This document shows, piece by piece, positions 24,217 to 32,448 of a stretch of DNA of 35,699 bases; the stretch's first letter is position 1; each line of letters begins with the position of its first letter. Origin of the DNA: Chloroflexota bacterium (lineage in GTDB: Bacteria; Chloroflexota; Anaerolineae; Anaerolineales; Villigracilaceae); NCBI GenBank assembly GCA_019873735.1, contig JAIOAQ010000031.1, forward strand, positions 1-35,699, in the 5' to 3' direction. A program made the position numbers and the translations under genes. The notes beneath the pieces were generated by a model. That model saw nothing but the letters and a program-made list of their open reading frames with translations, was not told the origin of the DNA and ran no database searches.

Positions 24217-25398
24217 TTAGATGATCCGGCGTTTGCTTTCTGGCAGCGGCTTGTTTTCCAGGATGCGGCTGGCGTTGAAGGCCGAGAGGTCCAGGCTGAG
24301 CGGCCGGCCCAGAATCAGTTCGGCGGTGTAACGTCCCACTGCTGGGGCTTGCTGAAAACCGTGCCCGGAGAATCCGTTTTCCAGGTAAAAGCCTTTCAGT
24401 TCCGGCCACTCGCCGAGGATGGCGTTGCCGTCGAAGGTGTTCATCTCGTACAGACCGGCCCAGCCTTGCGTCACTTTGAGCCGGTCAAAGTCGGGCAGGT
24501 AACTGACCAGTTCCTCCCAGAGATATTCCTCAAACATCCGTCGGTCCCATTCAAAGTCGTCATAGCCGACCGGGTCGGTGGCAAGTGACTTGCCGCAGGT
24601 GAAATGCCCGGCGCCCTCGTGGAAGAGGTACAGGCCGCTTGGGAAGAAAATGGCGGGGAGGATCTTTTCCGAGCGGGCCTCCGTTTCCAGCACGAAGACC
24701 TGGCGTTTGGTTGGCAGGATGGGCAGGTTCACGCCGACGGTGGCAGCCACCTTGGGGGCCCAAGGGCCGGCCGAATTGACGACTGAACCGGCGGTGAACA
24801 CGTCGCCGTTTGTCAGCCGAACGCCCGTTGCCTGCTTCCCTTCCCGCAGCACTTCGCTCACTTCTGCCTGGATGAACTCGGCGCCCATCGAGACGGCCTT
24901 GCGTTTGTATGCCAGCAGGAAATCGAGCGGAGACATGGAACCATCCTGGTGACCCAGCGTGCCGCCGGCGCAGCCTTCCAGGTTATAGAAGGGATAGACT
25001 TTTTTGACCTGTTCGGGGGTCAGCCATTCGACCTGACAGCCCAGACTCTGCTGCAGAGCCAGACCGGCTCGCGCCTCCTCCTGGCTGGCTTCGCTGGCGA
25101 TGAACAGGTTGCCCTGCTGACGGAAACCCACATCCGCCTTTTCGCCCTCTACGGCCATATCGGTGGCAAAGGTTTTCAGCACTTCCAGCCCGTACATGGA
25201 CATTAAAATATTTTCTTTGACATTGAATTGAACGCGGATATTGCCATCGGAGAGAGGCGTGGAGGCCTTGGCATAGGTGGGATCTCTCTCGATCAACGCG
25301 ACCTTTAATTTGGGTTCAAATTTGAGCAGATAATAGGCGGTGGCGCACCCCATCACCCCGCCGCCAACCATGATGACATCATATGCCCGGTTTGCCAT
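24217..25398 (-). CDS. FAD-dependent oxidoreductase (DAO/sarcosine oxidase-like)
   Basis: A 393-residue flavoenzyme of the DAO family. The FAD-binding GGGVMG motif (12-17) follows the first beta strand, and the second strand ends with IERD. Family features are STPLSDGNIRVQF, NSAGPWAPKVAA near the middle and the C-terminal GFSGHGFQQAPAVGRYTAEL. It resembles FOXRED1 and single-subunit sarcosine/glycine oxidases, which oxidise secondary or primary amino acids such as N-methylglycine or glycine; the exact substrate cannot be told. AAAGGAG is 8 nt before the ATG. It lies downstream of the AcuB-like gene on the same strand, 115 nt apart with a hairpin between them. Confidence 0.9.
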   Translation of the reverse strand: MANRAYDVIMVGGGVMGCATAYYLLKFEPKLKVALIERDPTYAKASTPLSDGNIRVQFNVKENILMSMYGLEVLKTFATDMAVEGEKADVGFRQQGNLFIASEASQEEARAGLALQQSLGCQVEWLTPEQVKKVYPFYNLEGCAGGTLGHQDGSMSPLDFLLAYKRKAVSMGAEFIQAEVSEVLREGKQATGVRLTNGDVFTAGSVVNSAGPWAPKVAATVGVNLPILPTKRQVFVLETEARSEKILPAIFFPSGLYLFHEGAGHFTCGKSLATDPVGYDDFEWDRRMFEEYLWEELVSYLPDFDRLKVTQGWAGLYEMNTFDGNAILGEWPELKGFYLENGFSGHGFQQAPAVGRYTAELILGRPLSLDLSAFNASRILENKPLPESKRRII

Positions 25399-25432
25399 TT
25401 ATGTTTCTCCTTTAGGGATAGATAACGGGATG

Positions 25433-25490
25433 CCAGCGTGCTGATTTTGCCCTGGTCGCAGACGAAATTTACGGGCAACCAGCACGCTGG
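25433..25490 (-). other. Long hairpin between the AcuB-like and oxidoreductase genes
   Basis: CCAGCGTGCTG (25433-25443) pairs perfectly with CAGCACGCTGG (25480-25490); inside, TTGCCC (25446-25451) pairs with GGGCAA (25473-25478). No U-run follows in either direction. It may form in a shared transcript, acting on stability or partial termination between the two genes. Confidence 0.5.
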
Positions 25491-25513
25491 CCGGATTTCC
25501 TGCCTGAGTGGAA

Positions 25514-26164
25514 CTACATCACCCGCGCATCCAGGATGTCGTCCACCACCGGCCGGAGAGCCTCTTCTAGTTGATCGAGCGGCACGTCTTGAGCCTTGAC
25601 GGTAACCTGCCATTTGGTGCCGCCGCTGCCTTTGATCTCGGCGATGCCTACGCCAACGATGTCACCGCCCGCCTTTGTGACGGCGCCCAGTACCTTGGCA
25701 AACGTCCCTTTTGCGCCGGGAACGGCAACGGTCACACGTGCTCCGGGACGGCGTCCGCCGGTCATTTCGAGCAGGACTTTGAAAATATCGGACTCGGTGA
25801 TGATGCCGACCAGCATGTTGCGCTTCATGACGGGCAGCGCGCCGATTTGACGGTCGGCCATGACGCGCGCCGCATCTTCCACCGGCACATCTTCTGAGAT
25901 GGTGACGACATGCGCGGTCATGACGCTGTTGACCTTGAGTTTGGAGAGGATTTCTGGGATTTCCCAAACTGCCAGGGTGGTAGCCGGCGAGGGCAGGGCG
26001 GCCAATAAGTCTTTTTCGGTCACAATGCCAACCAGCGCGCCTTTATCGTCAACAACGGGCAGGCGTCGGAACGATTTCTCGCGCATGATGCGCAATGCAT
26101 CTGGCACGGAGGCGTCTGGCGAGACGGTTACCGGGTTGGGGGTCATATATTCATGGACTAACAT
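25514..26164 (-). CDS. AcuB-like CBS-pair protein with ACT-like tail
   Basis: A 216-residue protein. Residues about 1-60 and 80-135 form two CBS motifs (EYMTPNPVTVSPDASVPDAL, PVVDDKGALVGIVTEKDLLA; then VMTAHVVTISEDVPVEDAA, LPVMKRNMLVGIITESDIF). From about 145 an ACT-like domain follows (RVTVAVPGAKGTFAKVLGAV). The order CBS-CBS-ACT and the length match AcuB of Bacillus, a protein linked to acetoin use; the true ligand, perhaps an adenine nucleotide, is unknown here. A frame from 26224 exists, but AAAGGAG 6 nt before the ATG at 26164 decides the start. It is divergent from the MocR gene, with the palindrome at 26238-26277 between them. Confidence 0.86.
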   Translation of the reverse strand: MLVHEYMTPNPVTVSPDASVPDALRIMREKSFRRLPVVDDKGALVGIVTEKDLLAALPSPATTLAVWEIPEILSKLKVNSVMTAHVVTISEDVPVEDAARVMADRQIGALPVMKRNMLVGIITESDIFKVLLEMTGGRRPGARVTVAVPGAKGTFAKVLGAVTKAGGDIVGVGIAEIKGSGGTKWQVTVKAQDVPLDQLEEALRPVVDDILDARVM

Positions 26165-26237
26165 GGTATGCTCCTTTCTGTCTGCTTTTATTATCGGGTT
26201 TCTGCACAAAAAGTACAGAAGCACGTTTTGCCAACTG

Positions 26238-26277
26238 CGGCTGATACAGTTGATGCTATAATCAACTGTATCAGCCG
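26238..26277. promoter_or_regulatory. Perfect operator-like palindrome over the mocR -10
   Basis: Two perfect 17-bp arms CGGCTGATACAGTTGAT (26238-26254) and its reverse complement (26261-26277) flank 6 bp. A TATAAT for the rightward gene lies at 26257-26262, in the very centre. No -35 is seen at the usual spacing. Position between the divergent AcuB-like and MocR genes and the dyad symmetry suggest the binding site of the MocR dimer. The GntR-type protein beside it is the obvious candidate but that link is inference. Confidence 0.75.
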
Positions 26278-26297
26278 ATTTTGCAGGAAGTGTATCT

Positions 26298-27731
26298 ATG
26301 GAACCGCCTCAATTGAAGTATGAGAGCCTGGCTGAGCGCCTGGCAGATCTGATTCGGCAGGGGGTATATCGTCCTGGAGAACGCATCCCCTCCGTCCGCG
26401 AGATGAGCCGTCAGCAAGGGGTGAGTATGGGGACGGTGGTGCAGGCCTATGTCTTGCTTGAGGCGCAGGGCTGGATTGAGGCGCGGCCGCAATCGGGTTT
26501 CTATGTCCGGCAGAAGGTGGATGAAATTTTGCCGCAGCCCCAGCCCCCGTCCTCGCCGCCAGACCCGACGGAGGTCAGCCTGCATGAACTGGTGATGCTG
26601 TTGCTGCGCGATTCGCAGAATCAAAACCTTATCCAGTTGGGGGCAGCGTTGCCCAACCCGGAATATCTGCCGCTGGAGAAAATCAACCGTCTGCTGATTC
26701 AGGCTGCCCGTCAGGGCGAGGCCGCGATTCATCGTTATCAATTCCCGCCGGGGCTGGACAAACTGCGGGTGCAAATTGCCCGCCGGATTGTAGCCGCAGG
26801 CTGCAACCTGGCGCCCAACGATATTTTGATTACCTCCGGCGGAATTGAAGCCATTGATTTGTGCCTGCGGGCGGTGTGCCGTCCCGGCGACATTGTGGCC
26901 GTTGAATCGCCGATCTATTTTGGCACCTTGCAGACGCTGGAGGTACAGGGTTTGCGGGCGCTGGAAATCCCCTGTCATCCCAATGAAGGCATGAGTTTGG
27001 ATGCGCTGGCCTTTGCCTTGCAGCACAATCAGGTGCGGGCGGTGCTGGTCTCGTCCAACTTCAGCAATCCGCTTGGCAGCCAGATGCCGGATGAGAAAAA
27101 GAAGGCGCTGGTGGATTTGCTCAACCGGCATGAGATTCCGTTGATTGAAAATGATGTCTTCGGCGAAATTTACTTTGGCGGCAAGCGCCCGCTGGTGTGT
27201 AAAGCGTTTGACAAAAAGGAATTGGTGCTGCTGGTTTCGTCTTTTTCAAAGGATATCAGCCCGGGGTTGCGTGTGGGTTGGGTTTCGGCGGGTCAATTTC
27301 AGCAACAAGTTGCCTGGCTGAAATCTACGGTCAGCGCGGCTTCGCCGACTCTGGCCCAATACGTGATTGCCGAGTTTCTTGCAAGCGGCGGGTATGACCA
27401 ACACCTGCGGCGCATCCGTCGTGAGTATGCCCGCAATATTGAATTGATGTCCAGCGCGGTGATGCGTTACTTCCCGGCCGGGACGCGTCTCTCGCGGCCG
27501 GCGGGGGGCTTTGTGCTGTGGGTGCAATTGCCGGAGAGTGTGGATGCGCTACGGCTCTATAAGGTGGCGCTCTCGGTGGGCATCACGCTGGCGCCGGGGC
27601 ATGTTTTTTCAGCCTCGGGTCAGTTTAATCACTTTATTCGCCTGAATGCCGCCGAATTCAATTACCTGATTGAAAAAGCCCTGGAGACTCTGGGGAATAT
27701 CGTCAAGGGGATGACGGCAGAAAGCCATTGA
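26298..27731 (+). CDS. MocR-family GntR/aminotransferase transcription regulator
   Basis: A 477-residue fusion of a GntR winged-helix DNA-binding domain (about 1-75; YESLAERLADLIRQGVY, IPSVREMSRQQGVSMGTVV) with a fold-type I aminotransferase domain. The PLP lysine is Lys318 in SSFSKDISPGLRVGW. The aspartate partner region is ALVDLLNRHEIPLIENDVFG. MocR proteins use PLP chemistry as a sensor and often control pyridoxal, GABA, taurine or amino-sugar genes, so regulation of the divergent AcuB-like/oxidoreductase genes is plausible, and both deal with small metabolites. AGGAAG lies 8 nt before the ATG. Autoregulation through the palindrome is likely. Confidence 0.92.
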   Translation: MEPPQLKYESLAERLADLIRQGVYRPGERIPSVREMSRQQGVSMGTVVQAYVLLEAQGWIEARPQSGFYVRQKVDEILPQPQPPSSPPDPTEVSLHELVMLLLRDSQNQNLIQLGAALPNPEYLPLEKINRLLIQAARQGEAAIHRYQFPPGLDKLRVQIARRIVAAGCNLAPNDILITSGGIEAIDLCLRAVCRPGDIVAVESPIYFGTLQTLEVQGLRALEIPCHPNEGMSLDALAFALQHNQVRAVLVSSNFSNPLGSQMPDEKKKALVDLLNRHEIPLIENDVFGEIYFGGKRPLVCKAFDKKELVLLVSSFSKDISPGLRVGWVSAGQFQQQVAWLKSTVSAASPTLAQYVIAEFLASGGYDQHLRRIRREYARNIELMSSAVMRYFPAGTRLSRPAGGFVLWVQLPESVDALRLYKVALSVGITLAPGHVFSASGQFNHFIRLNAAEFNYLIEKALETLGNIVKGMTAESH

Positions 27732-27735
27732 CGGC

Positions 27736-28101
27736 TCACTCGCCCAATGGGCCTGGTTCCCAGCCGTATTTCGTCAGGTCCACACGGCCGCGCTCATTAA
27801 AGGTCACGCCCTCTGCTTCCAGGCGTTGGCGCTGTTCCTCTGCGCCGCCGCGCAGGCTGATTTCGCCTTTTGCGTTGATGACCCGCCACCAGGGGATGCC
27901 TTGCGGGCAGGCGGCCATGGCTCCGCCTACCCAGCGGGCGCCAAAGGCCAGGTAATCCTTGATGTGCATGCCGCCTGGCGGGGGGATCATTTTGGCTATC
28001 TGCCCGTAGGTGGCCACTTTGCCCGTTGGGATGCGTTTTACAATCTCCCAGACTTGCTGGCGGAACAGTTGCAGATTGGGGGGAGAGGTGTATTCTGGCA
28101 T
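27736..28101 (-). CDS. Alkyltransferase-like (ATL) DNA repair protein
   Basis: A 121-residue protein with the fold of the C-terminal part of O6-alkylguanine-DNA alkyltransferase. The block IVKRIPTGKVATYGQIA and the active-site region GIPWWRVINAKGE are clear. The acceptor cysteine of the methyltransferase motif PCHRV is replaced by Trp71 (PWWRV), so it cannot take up alkyl groups. ATL proteins flip the damaged base and hand the lesion to nucleotide excision repair. The ATG at 28101, with AAGGA 7 nt upstream, is preferred to a TTG at 28134 whose codons would include the upstream stop region of the tiny ORF. Convergent with mocR, 4 nt apart. Confidence 0.88.
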   Translation of the reverse strand: MPEYTSPPNLQLFRQQVWEIVKRIPTGKVATYGQIAKMIPPPGGMHIKDYLAFGARWVGGAMAACPQGIPWWRVINAKGEISLRGGAEEQRQRLEAEGVTFNERGRVDLTKYGWEPGPLGE

Positions 28102-28111
28102 CGTCGTTTCC

Positions 28112-28165
28112 TTAAAGGCAAGCGGAAAGGGCAAAAATCAAAGCAAGGAATAGAATGCGCGGCAT
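28112..28165 (-). CDS. 17-residue lipopeptide-like leader ORF
   Basis: The tiny ORF MPRILFLALIFALSACL reads like a complete lipoprotein signal peptide: a basic start, a hydrophobic core and lipobox LSAC, stopping one residue after the cysteine. The ribosome site GGAGGTG (28170-28176) is 4 nt before the ATG, and it sits in the leader of the ATL gene, ending 10 nt before its ATG. A perfect -10 TATAAT (28190-28185, minus strand) lies just upstream. It may be an entericidin-like or leader peptide, or the relic of a deleted lipoprotein gene. No homology search was possible. Confidence 0.5.
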   Translation of the reverse strand: MPRILFLALIFALSACL

Positions 28166-28184
28166 GAAGCACCTCCACATACGA

Positions 28185-28190
28185 ATTATA
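28185..28190 (-). promoter_or_regulatory. -10 hexamer for the leader ORF/ATL transcript
   Basis: A perfect TATAAT on the minus strand, 19 nt before the leader ORF start codon. No clear -35 is found at 16-18 bp. Confidence 0.5.
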
Positions 28191-28235
28191 CAATGCAGTG
28201 GACAATGAAACCTCAGCGGCAAACACCCCTTTGAC

Positions 28236-28287
28236 GTAACCGCCTGGTCTCCAGCAGACCCGCGGGAGGGTTACGGGCCGGCAGTTA
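28236..28287 (+). repeat. MITE-like element, copy E (internally deleted)
   Basis: A 52-bp remnant that keeps the left end GTAACCGCCTG and the right arm CGCGGGAGGGTTACGG to GCAGTTA, but has lost the middle. The flanks share CCTTTGA (28228-28234 on the left, 28289-28295 on the right), a probable target duplication. It lies immediately before the upp -10 region. Confidence 0.7.
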
Positions 28288-28298
28288 TCCTTTGAGGC

Positions 28299-28304
28299 TA
28301 TAAT
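28299..28304 (+). promoter_or_regulatory. -10 hexamer of upp
   Basis: A perfect TATAAT 28 nt before the upp start codon. The -35 would fall within the right end of the copy E repeat (28276-28282), where no good match is seen. A MITE may therefore have replaced or supplied part of the promoter. Confidence 0.55.
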
Positions 28305-28332
28305 AAAGGCAACCTGATTTGCGGAGGTCTGC

Positions 28333-28959
28333 ATGTCCAACGTTTTCCCCTCGCCTCACCCGCTGGTAGCCCACAAACTGACCCGCCTGCGCGATAAAAA
28401 TACCGAACCCAAAAAATTTCGCGAACTGGTGCGCGAAATTGCCGCCCTCTTGGCATACGAAGCCACAGCCGACCTTCTAACCGTGCCAAAGCAAGTCGAG
28501 ACTCCCCTGGCAGTCACCGGCGGCGTGGAACTGAAAGAGAAAATCGGCCTGGTCCCGATCCTGCGCGCCGGGTTGGGAATGGTCGAAGGCGTGTGGGAGT
28601 TGATGCCTCAGGCAGAAGTCTGGCATATCGGCCTGTACCGCGATGAACGCACACTCAAGCCGGTTGAATATTACAACAAATTGCCCATCGAGCCGCGCGT
28701 CTCGGTTTGTCTCATCCTGGACCCGATGCTGGCTACCGGCGGGTCGGCGGTTGCCACAGCCGACATCCTGAAACGCTGGGGCGTGAAAAAAATCAAGTTT
28801 GTGGGGCTGATCGGCGCGCCGGAGGGAATCGCCGCCATGCAAAAGGCCCATCCCGATATCCCCATCCACCTGGCGGCCATTGACCAAACCTTGAACGAAC
28901 ACGGCTACATCCTGCCTGGCCTGGGCGATGCCGGCGACCGTCAATTTGGGACAGGATAA
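28333..28959 (+). CDS. upp: Uracil phosphoribosyltransferase
   Basis: A 208-residue enzyme of pyrimidine salvage that makes UMP from uracil and PRPP. Family features are [16 protein letters not shown] near the N-terminus, [13 protein letters not shown] (74-86), the PRPP loop [11 protein letters not shown] (129-139) and the uracil-binding C-terminus [17 protein letters not shown]. Length and end are typical. GGAGG is about 6 nt before the ATG. It is a single gene, followed by a MITE-like copy. Confidence 0.97.
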   Translation: MSNVFPSPHPLVAHKLTRLRDKNTEPKKFRELVREIAALLAYEATADLLTVPKQVETPLAVTGGVELKEKIGLVPILRAGLGMVEGVWELMPQAEVWHIGLYRDERTLKPVEYYNKLPIEPRVSVCLILDPMLATGGSAVATADILKRWGVKKIKFVGLIGAPEGIAAMQKAHPDIPIHLAAIDQTLNEHGYILPGLGDAGDRQFGTG

Positions 28960-28982
28960 GTCCCCTTTCTCGTCTGGGAGGT

Positions 28983-29104
28983 GTAACCGCCTGTTCTTAA
29001 CCCTCCCGCAGGTTAGAAGGAGACCGACAACCGATGCCAGCGATCAAGGAGACACCCTCTGGTTTGGATATTGTGCCAAAACCTGCGGGATGCTGAGTAG
29101 TTAC
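28983..29104 (-). repeat. MITE-like element, copy C
   Basis: A 122-bp element starting GTAACCGCC and ending GTAGTTAC, whose reverse complement matches copy A closely (GGTTTTGGCACAATAT, CCAAACCAGAGGGTGTCTCC, CTTCTAACCTGCGGGAGGG). Flanking octamers TGGGAGGT (28975-28982) and TGCGAGGT (29105-29112) differ at one position. The right octamer supplies the ribosome site GAGG of the next gene, so insertion may have kept or created it. Confidence 0.82.
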
Positions 29105-29116
29105 TGCGAGGTTCTC

Positions 29117-29428
29117 ATGCATGTCATCATGGATTTGACCATCATCCCGATTGGGGTCGGCGTTTCGCTTTCGGAATATGTCGCCGTCTGTGAGCGGATT
29201 CTAAAAGACGCCGGCCTGACCTGCGAACTGCATGCCAACGGCACAAACGTAGAAGGCGAATGGGATGTCGTCATGGCGGCAGTCAAGCGCTGTCACGAAG
29301 AGTTGCATGCCATGGGCGTGCCGCGCCTCTCTACGATCATCAAACTGGGCACGCGCACCGACCGCGCCCAGCGGATGGCCGATAAAGTCCGCAGCGTGCG
29401 CGCCCGATTGGAAAGCGCCGAAGGCTAA
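29117..29428 (+). CDS. MTH1187-type thiamine-binding protein (DUF77)
   Basis: A 103-residue protein of the MTH1187/YkoF-like family, a small ferredoxin-like fold reported to bind thiamine-type ligands. It has MDLTIIPIGVGVSLSEYVA, the characteristic TCELHANGTNVEGEWDVV and MGVPRLSTIIKLGTRTDR. A frame from 28928 runs through the MITE-like repeat and is rejected; GAGG 5 nt before the ATG at 29117 decides the start. It converges with the helicase gene and the two stop codons overlap by 4 nt. Cytoplasmic; role in thiamine supply is inferred. Confidence 0.88.
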   Translation: MHVIMDLTIIPIGVGVSLSEYVAVCERILKDAGLTCELHANGTNVEGEWDVVMAAVKRCHEELHAMGVPRLSTIIKLGTRTDRAQRMADKVRSVRARLESAEG

Positions 29429-31665
29429 ACCCCGCGCGCTTCCCACCAGTTCATCAGTTCGGTCAAGGCGCGGGCCGGCCGGGCATCCCCCTGGCGGCCC
29501 GTGTTCCAGGTGATAATTAACTCCCGTCTGGCGCGGGTGATGCCCACATAGAGCAGGCGCAAACGCTCGCGCACATAGTCCAGCCGCGCTTCAGCCGTAG
29601 CCGCTCCCTCCGTGTACCAGGCATAGGCATCGTTGGCCTCCAGCGCGTCCAGTTGAGCCAGCGCCTCGGCCTCCAGATTCAGCCCATCACGCACGAACCA
29701 TTTTTCCGAAATAAAGCGCTCTCCCGGCAAGTTGGAGGGGAAATCGTAGTCATTGACCGACATCAGGTAAACGCGGTCCCATTCCAGGCCCTTGGCGCGG
29801 TGCATTGTGGTCACCACCACCCTGCCGCGGTGTTGTTCCGGGTCAAAGCCCGAATCGTCTGCCGAGAAGCCGATGAAGCGCCGTTCATTGCGGGCGATGA
29901 CCGCCAGTTCGGATGTCAATTCCGGCAGACGCCAATGCACATGCTCTTTTGCCGCCTGATGCAGGACAAGCGCCAGTTTATGAGCCAAAGCCAGTTCGGA
30001 AGGCTGGGTGAAGACATCCTGCGCCAGGGTGAGAATCAACTGGTCAATTGGAAGGGTGACTGCCGCCAGCCAGCGCCGCAGGGTGACGCGGAAGGCCTCC
30101 AGTTCCTGCACGACCTGCTCCGGTTCCGACTCCCTCAGGCTGGACAGCCAGTCTCTGGCCGGGCGCGGGGCGACGAAGTCTTCCACGTTGCCGACATGCC
30201 GGAGCAGATTTTCCACCGCCCGCACCAGTTCCATCTTTTCGCTTTCGATGCGCCAGTCCCGCCGCCAGACCTCGTAGGCCCTGGCGAGTTTGCGCGCCGA
30301 TTGCGGCTCCGAGAGATAAGCCAGCAGGTGATTCAGTGAGCCGGCAGCGGCGCGCGTCTCGGATGTGCTGGAGACCAGTTCAAGCGGCTCGATACCGCGC
30401 TTTCGCAGCGCCTCGATCACCTCTACCCCGCGCTGATTGCGTGGCACCAGAATGGCAATGGTTGGCCTGGCCTCCTCTGGCACCTCGGCCAGCGAATTCA
30501 GATAGGCCTTGACCGACTTGACCACGGCTTCGAGTTCTTCTTGCGGCGCGTAGTTGTTGGGAATCAGCCGCACCGCGGCCGGGTCGTCGGGCGGGTTGGC
30601 CGGCTCGTAGCCCGCCGGCACAGGCTCAATATGCGGCAGAGAAAGCGCCTCGCGCGCTTGAGGGTTGGGATGTGCCTGCATCACCCAGTCAATGAGGTAA
30701 TTGGCCAGCGCAATAATGGACGGTTGAGAACGCCCCGATTCGGGCATGTCGAGGTGGGGATTCTCGCGGATGAAGGCGCGCAGCAGTTCGGGATCGGCCG
30801 TCGTAAAGGTTTCGAAGATGGCTTGATTGGGGTCGCCGACGCGCACCCAATTCCCGTCCTCGCCGCTTAACAGAGAGAGAATCCGTTCCTGCGTTCGGCT
30901 GGAATCCTGCGCCTCGTCCTCCAAAATGTAAGGATAACGATAACGCAGCCGTTCCAGATACGCCGGGTCGTTTTCAAGCAGCGTCAGCGCCAGGCGGATC
31001 AGGTCGTCGAAATCCACCGCGCCGCGGTAGGCCAGGGCGCGCTGATAGTCGGCGTAGATGTTCCAGCCGAGTTCGGCCAGCGGCAAGGGGGCCGGACTCT
31101 GATCGAGTTTATTGCGCAGGCTTTCGGGGGTCAGGAGCCGGTCTTTGGCCGAGCGGATGAAGGCCAGCGCCAGCAAGTCCAGTAAATCGGGCAACTGGTC
31201 GCGGCGTACCCAGTCGCGGCGCGACTCTTCCAGCGCGGGGTCGAGGTAATCATTCAATGCGTTGGGGTTGGAAGCAAGCCAGGCGTTGACCGCTTCGCGG
31301 CGGATGAAGGCAGCCTCGCGCTCGTCAATGATGCTGAAGCGTTCTTCCAGCCCTACCTGACCGGGCTTTTCGCGCACCAGGTCGTGCGCCAGCCCGTGCA
31401 GGGTGCGGACGCGGTACTTGTAAAGCGCCTGCAGCGGGTTTTCAAACATCTTTTTGATGCGCGCTTCGAAGTTGTCTACAGCCGAGTTAACCAGGGTGAC
31501 AATCAGCACTTCCTGGTCTTCCTGCAGGGCGCCGCTTTGGATGATTTGTGCCGCCAGGGCAGAGAGGATGTGAGTCTTGCCCGCGCCGGGGACGGCGGCA
31601 ATCCCCAGCCGCCCGCCGCGGTAGCGCAGGATGTTCTCTTGAGATGGGCGAGGTTTGAATGTCAT
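29425..31665 (-). CDS. UvrD/Rep-type superfamily 1 DNA helicase
   Basis: A 746-residue SF1A helicase with all motifs apparently intact: Q-type start [13 protein letters not shown], Walker A AVPGAGKT (24-31), motif II DEAQD (250-254), motif [15 protein letters not shown], motif [20 protein letters not shown] and motif [16 protein letters not shown]. Its 3'-5' DNA unwinding would serve repair or replication restart. A frame running 135 codons further upstream exists but lies antisense-frame inside the SDR gene and lacks any family similarity; the ATG at 31665 overlaps the SDR stop (ATGA). It is the last gene of the operon with the degenerate helicase. Confidence 0.93.
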   Translation of the reverse strand: MTFKPRPSQENILRYRGGRLGIAAVPGAGKTHILSALAAQIIQSGALQEDQEVLIVTLVNSAVDNFEARIKKMFENPLQALYKYRVRTLHGLAHDLVREKPGQVGLEERFSIIDEREAAFIRREAVNAWLASNPNALNDYLDPALEESRRDWVRRDQLPDLLDLLALAFIRSAKDRLLTPESLRNKLDQSPAPLPLAELGWNIYADYQRALAYRGAVDFDDLIRLALTLLENDPAYLERLRYRYPYILEDEAQDSSRTQERILSLLSGEDGNWVRVGDPNQAIFETFTTADPELLRAFIRENPHLDMPESGRSQPSIIALANYLIDWVMQAHPNPQAREALSLPHIEPVPAGYEPANPPDDPAAVRLIPNNYAPQEELEAVVKSVKAYLNSLAEVPEEARPTIAILVPRNQRGVEVIEALRKRGIEPLELVSSTSETRAAAGSLNHLLAYLSEPQSARKLARAYEVWRRDWRIESEKMELVRAVENLLRHVGNVEDFVAPRPARDWLSSLRESEPEQVVQELEAFRVTLRRWLAAVTLPIDQLILTLAQDVFTQPSELALAHKLALVLHQAAKEHVHWRLPELTSELAVIARNERRFIGFSADDSGFDPEQHRGRVVVTTMHRAKGLEWDRVYLMSVNDYDFPSNLPGERFISEKWFVRDGLNLEAEALAQLDALEANDAYAWYTEGAATAEARLDYVRERLRLLYVGITRARRELIITWNTGRQGDARPARALTELMNWWEARGV

Positions 31666-32444
31666 GGCTTCCAGGCCCGGTCTTCCGGCACAGAATTCCC
31701 GCCGTCCACGATGATCAATTGCCCGGTGATGTAGGAGGCCTGCGGTGCGGCCAGGAACCAGACGGCGTGGGCCACTTCCTCCGGCGTGCCGGAGCGTTTC
31801 ATCGGACACAGCAAACCCGCCTCGGCCTCGCTTGCCAGTTGCGAGCCGGTGGCGATCCAGCCGGGCGCAATGGCGTTGACCGTGATGCCGTCTGCCGCCG
31901 TCTCCAGGGCGCAGGCGCGTGTGAACCCCCACATGCCGGCTTTGGCGGCGTGATAGGCGGCATCTCCCACAAAGGCCTGTACCGGCCCGCTGGTAGAGGC
32001 GATGTTGATGATACGGCCGTATTTTCGCGCCCGCATGAGCGGCAAGACCGCCTGCGTCACCAGGAAGCATGTGGTCAGGTTGCGTTCAAGCGAGAGATGC
32101 CAGTCCTCCAGCGAGATCTCGTCCACATAGCCGTAAAATTGCTCTTCTTCGCCGACGACGGTCATACCGGCGTTGTTGACGCAAATATCCAGCCGGCCAA
32201 AAGCGGCGTGAAGATCGGCGATGATGCTTCGAACGGCTTCTGGCCGGGTCAGGTCGGCCACATAGCCTCTGGCGGGTATCCCTTGCTGCTCTAACTCGGC
32301 TGCGCGCTGGTAAATGCGTTCGGTGGTGCTGACCAGCGCCAGGGCCGCGCCGTGCAGGCCCAGCGTCCGGGCCGAGGCAAAGCCGATGCCATTGGGGCTG
32401 CCGGCGCCGGTGACAAGCGCGATTTGTCCGTCCAGGTCGTTCAT
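31662..32444 (-). CDS. Short-chain dehydrogenase/reductase
   Basis: A 260-residue classical SDR, an NAD(P)-dependent oxidoreductase. The cofactor motif is [10 protein letters not shown] (12-21), NNAG is at 90-93 and the catalytic pair is Tyr164/Lys168 (YHAAK), with Ser150/152 nearby. The C-terminal [12 protein letters not shown] and [13 protein letters not shown] are typical of the FabG-like group. The start ATG at 32444 is preceded by GGAG 10 nt upstream; a longer frame goes far into the Cys-rich gene and is rejected. Substrate is unknown. It sits between two helicase-family genes in one overlapping operon, an odd neighbour with no clear functional tie. Confidence 0.92.
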   Translation of the reverse strand: MNDLDGQIALVTGAGSPNGIGFASARTLGLHGAALALVSTTERIYQRAAELEQQGIPARGYVADLTRPEAVRSIIADLHAAFGRLDICVNNAGMTVVGEEEQFYGYVDEISLEDWHLSLERNLTTCFLVTQAVLPLMRARKYGRIINIASTSGPVQAFVGDAAYHAAKAGMWGFTRACALETAADGITVNAIAPGWIATGSQLASEAEAGLLCPMKRSGTPEEVAHAVWFLAAPQASYITGQLIIVDGGNSVPEDRAWKP

Positions 32445-32448
32445 GGCA

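Noticed and set aside
26271..27131. 286-codon minus-strand ORF antisense to mocR
   Set aside because: Shadow of the intact MocR gene and it would cover its promoter palindrome.
6178..29104. CRISPR array from the recurring GGTTTTGGCGCAATG-type repeats
   Set aside because: Copies are kilobases apart, in both orientations and have terminal inverted repeats and target duplications; no spacer array exists. The Cas4-like gene has no cas neighbours.
28928..29428. 166-codon reading of the thiamine-binding protein
   Set aside because: Its first 63 codons run through the MITE-like repeat; family start and ribosome site are at 29117.
29425..32070. 881-codon reading of the helicase with 135 extra N-terminal residues
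   Set aside because: The extra part is antisense-frame inside the SDR gene, rich in Arg/His/Gly without family similarity, and the ATG at 31665 overlaps the SDR stop as in the rest of the operon.
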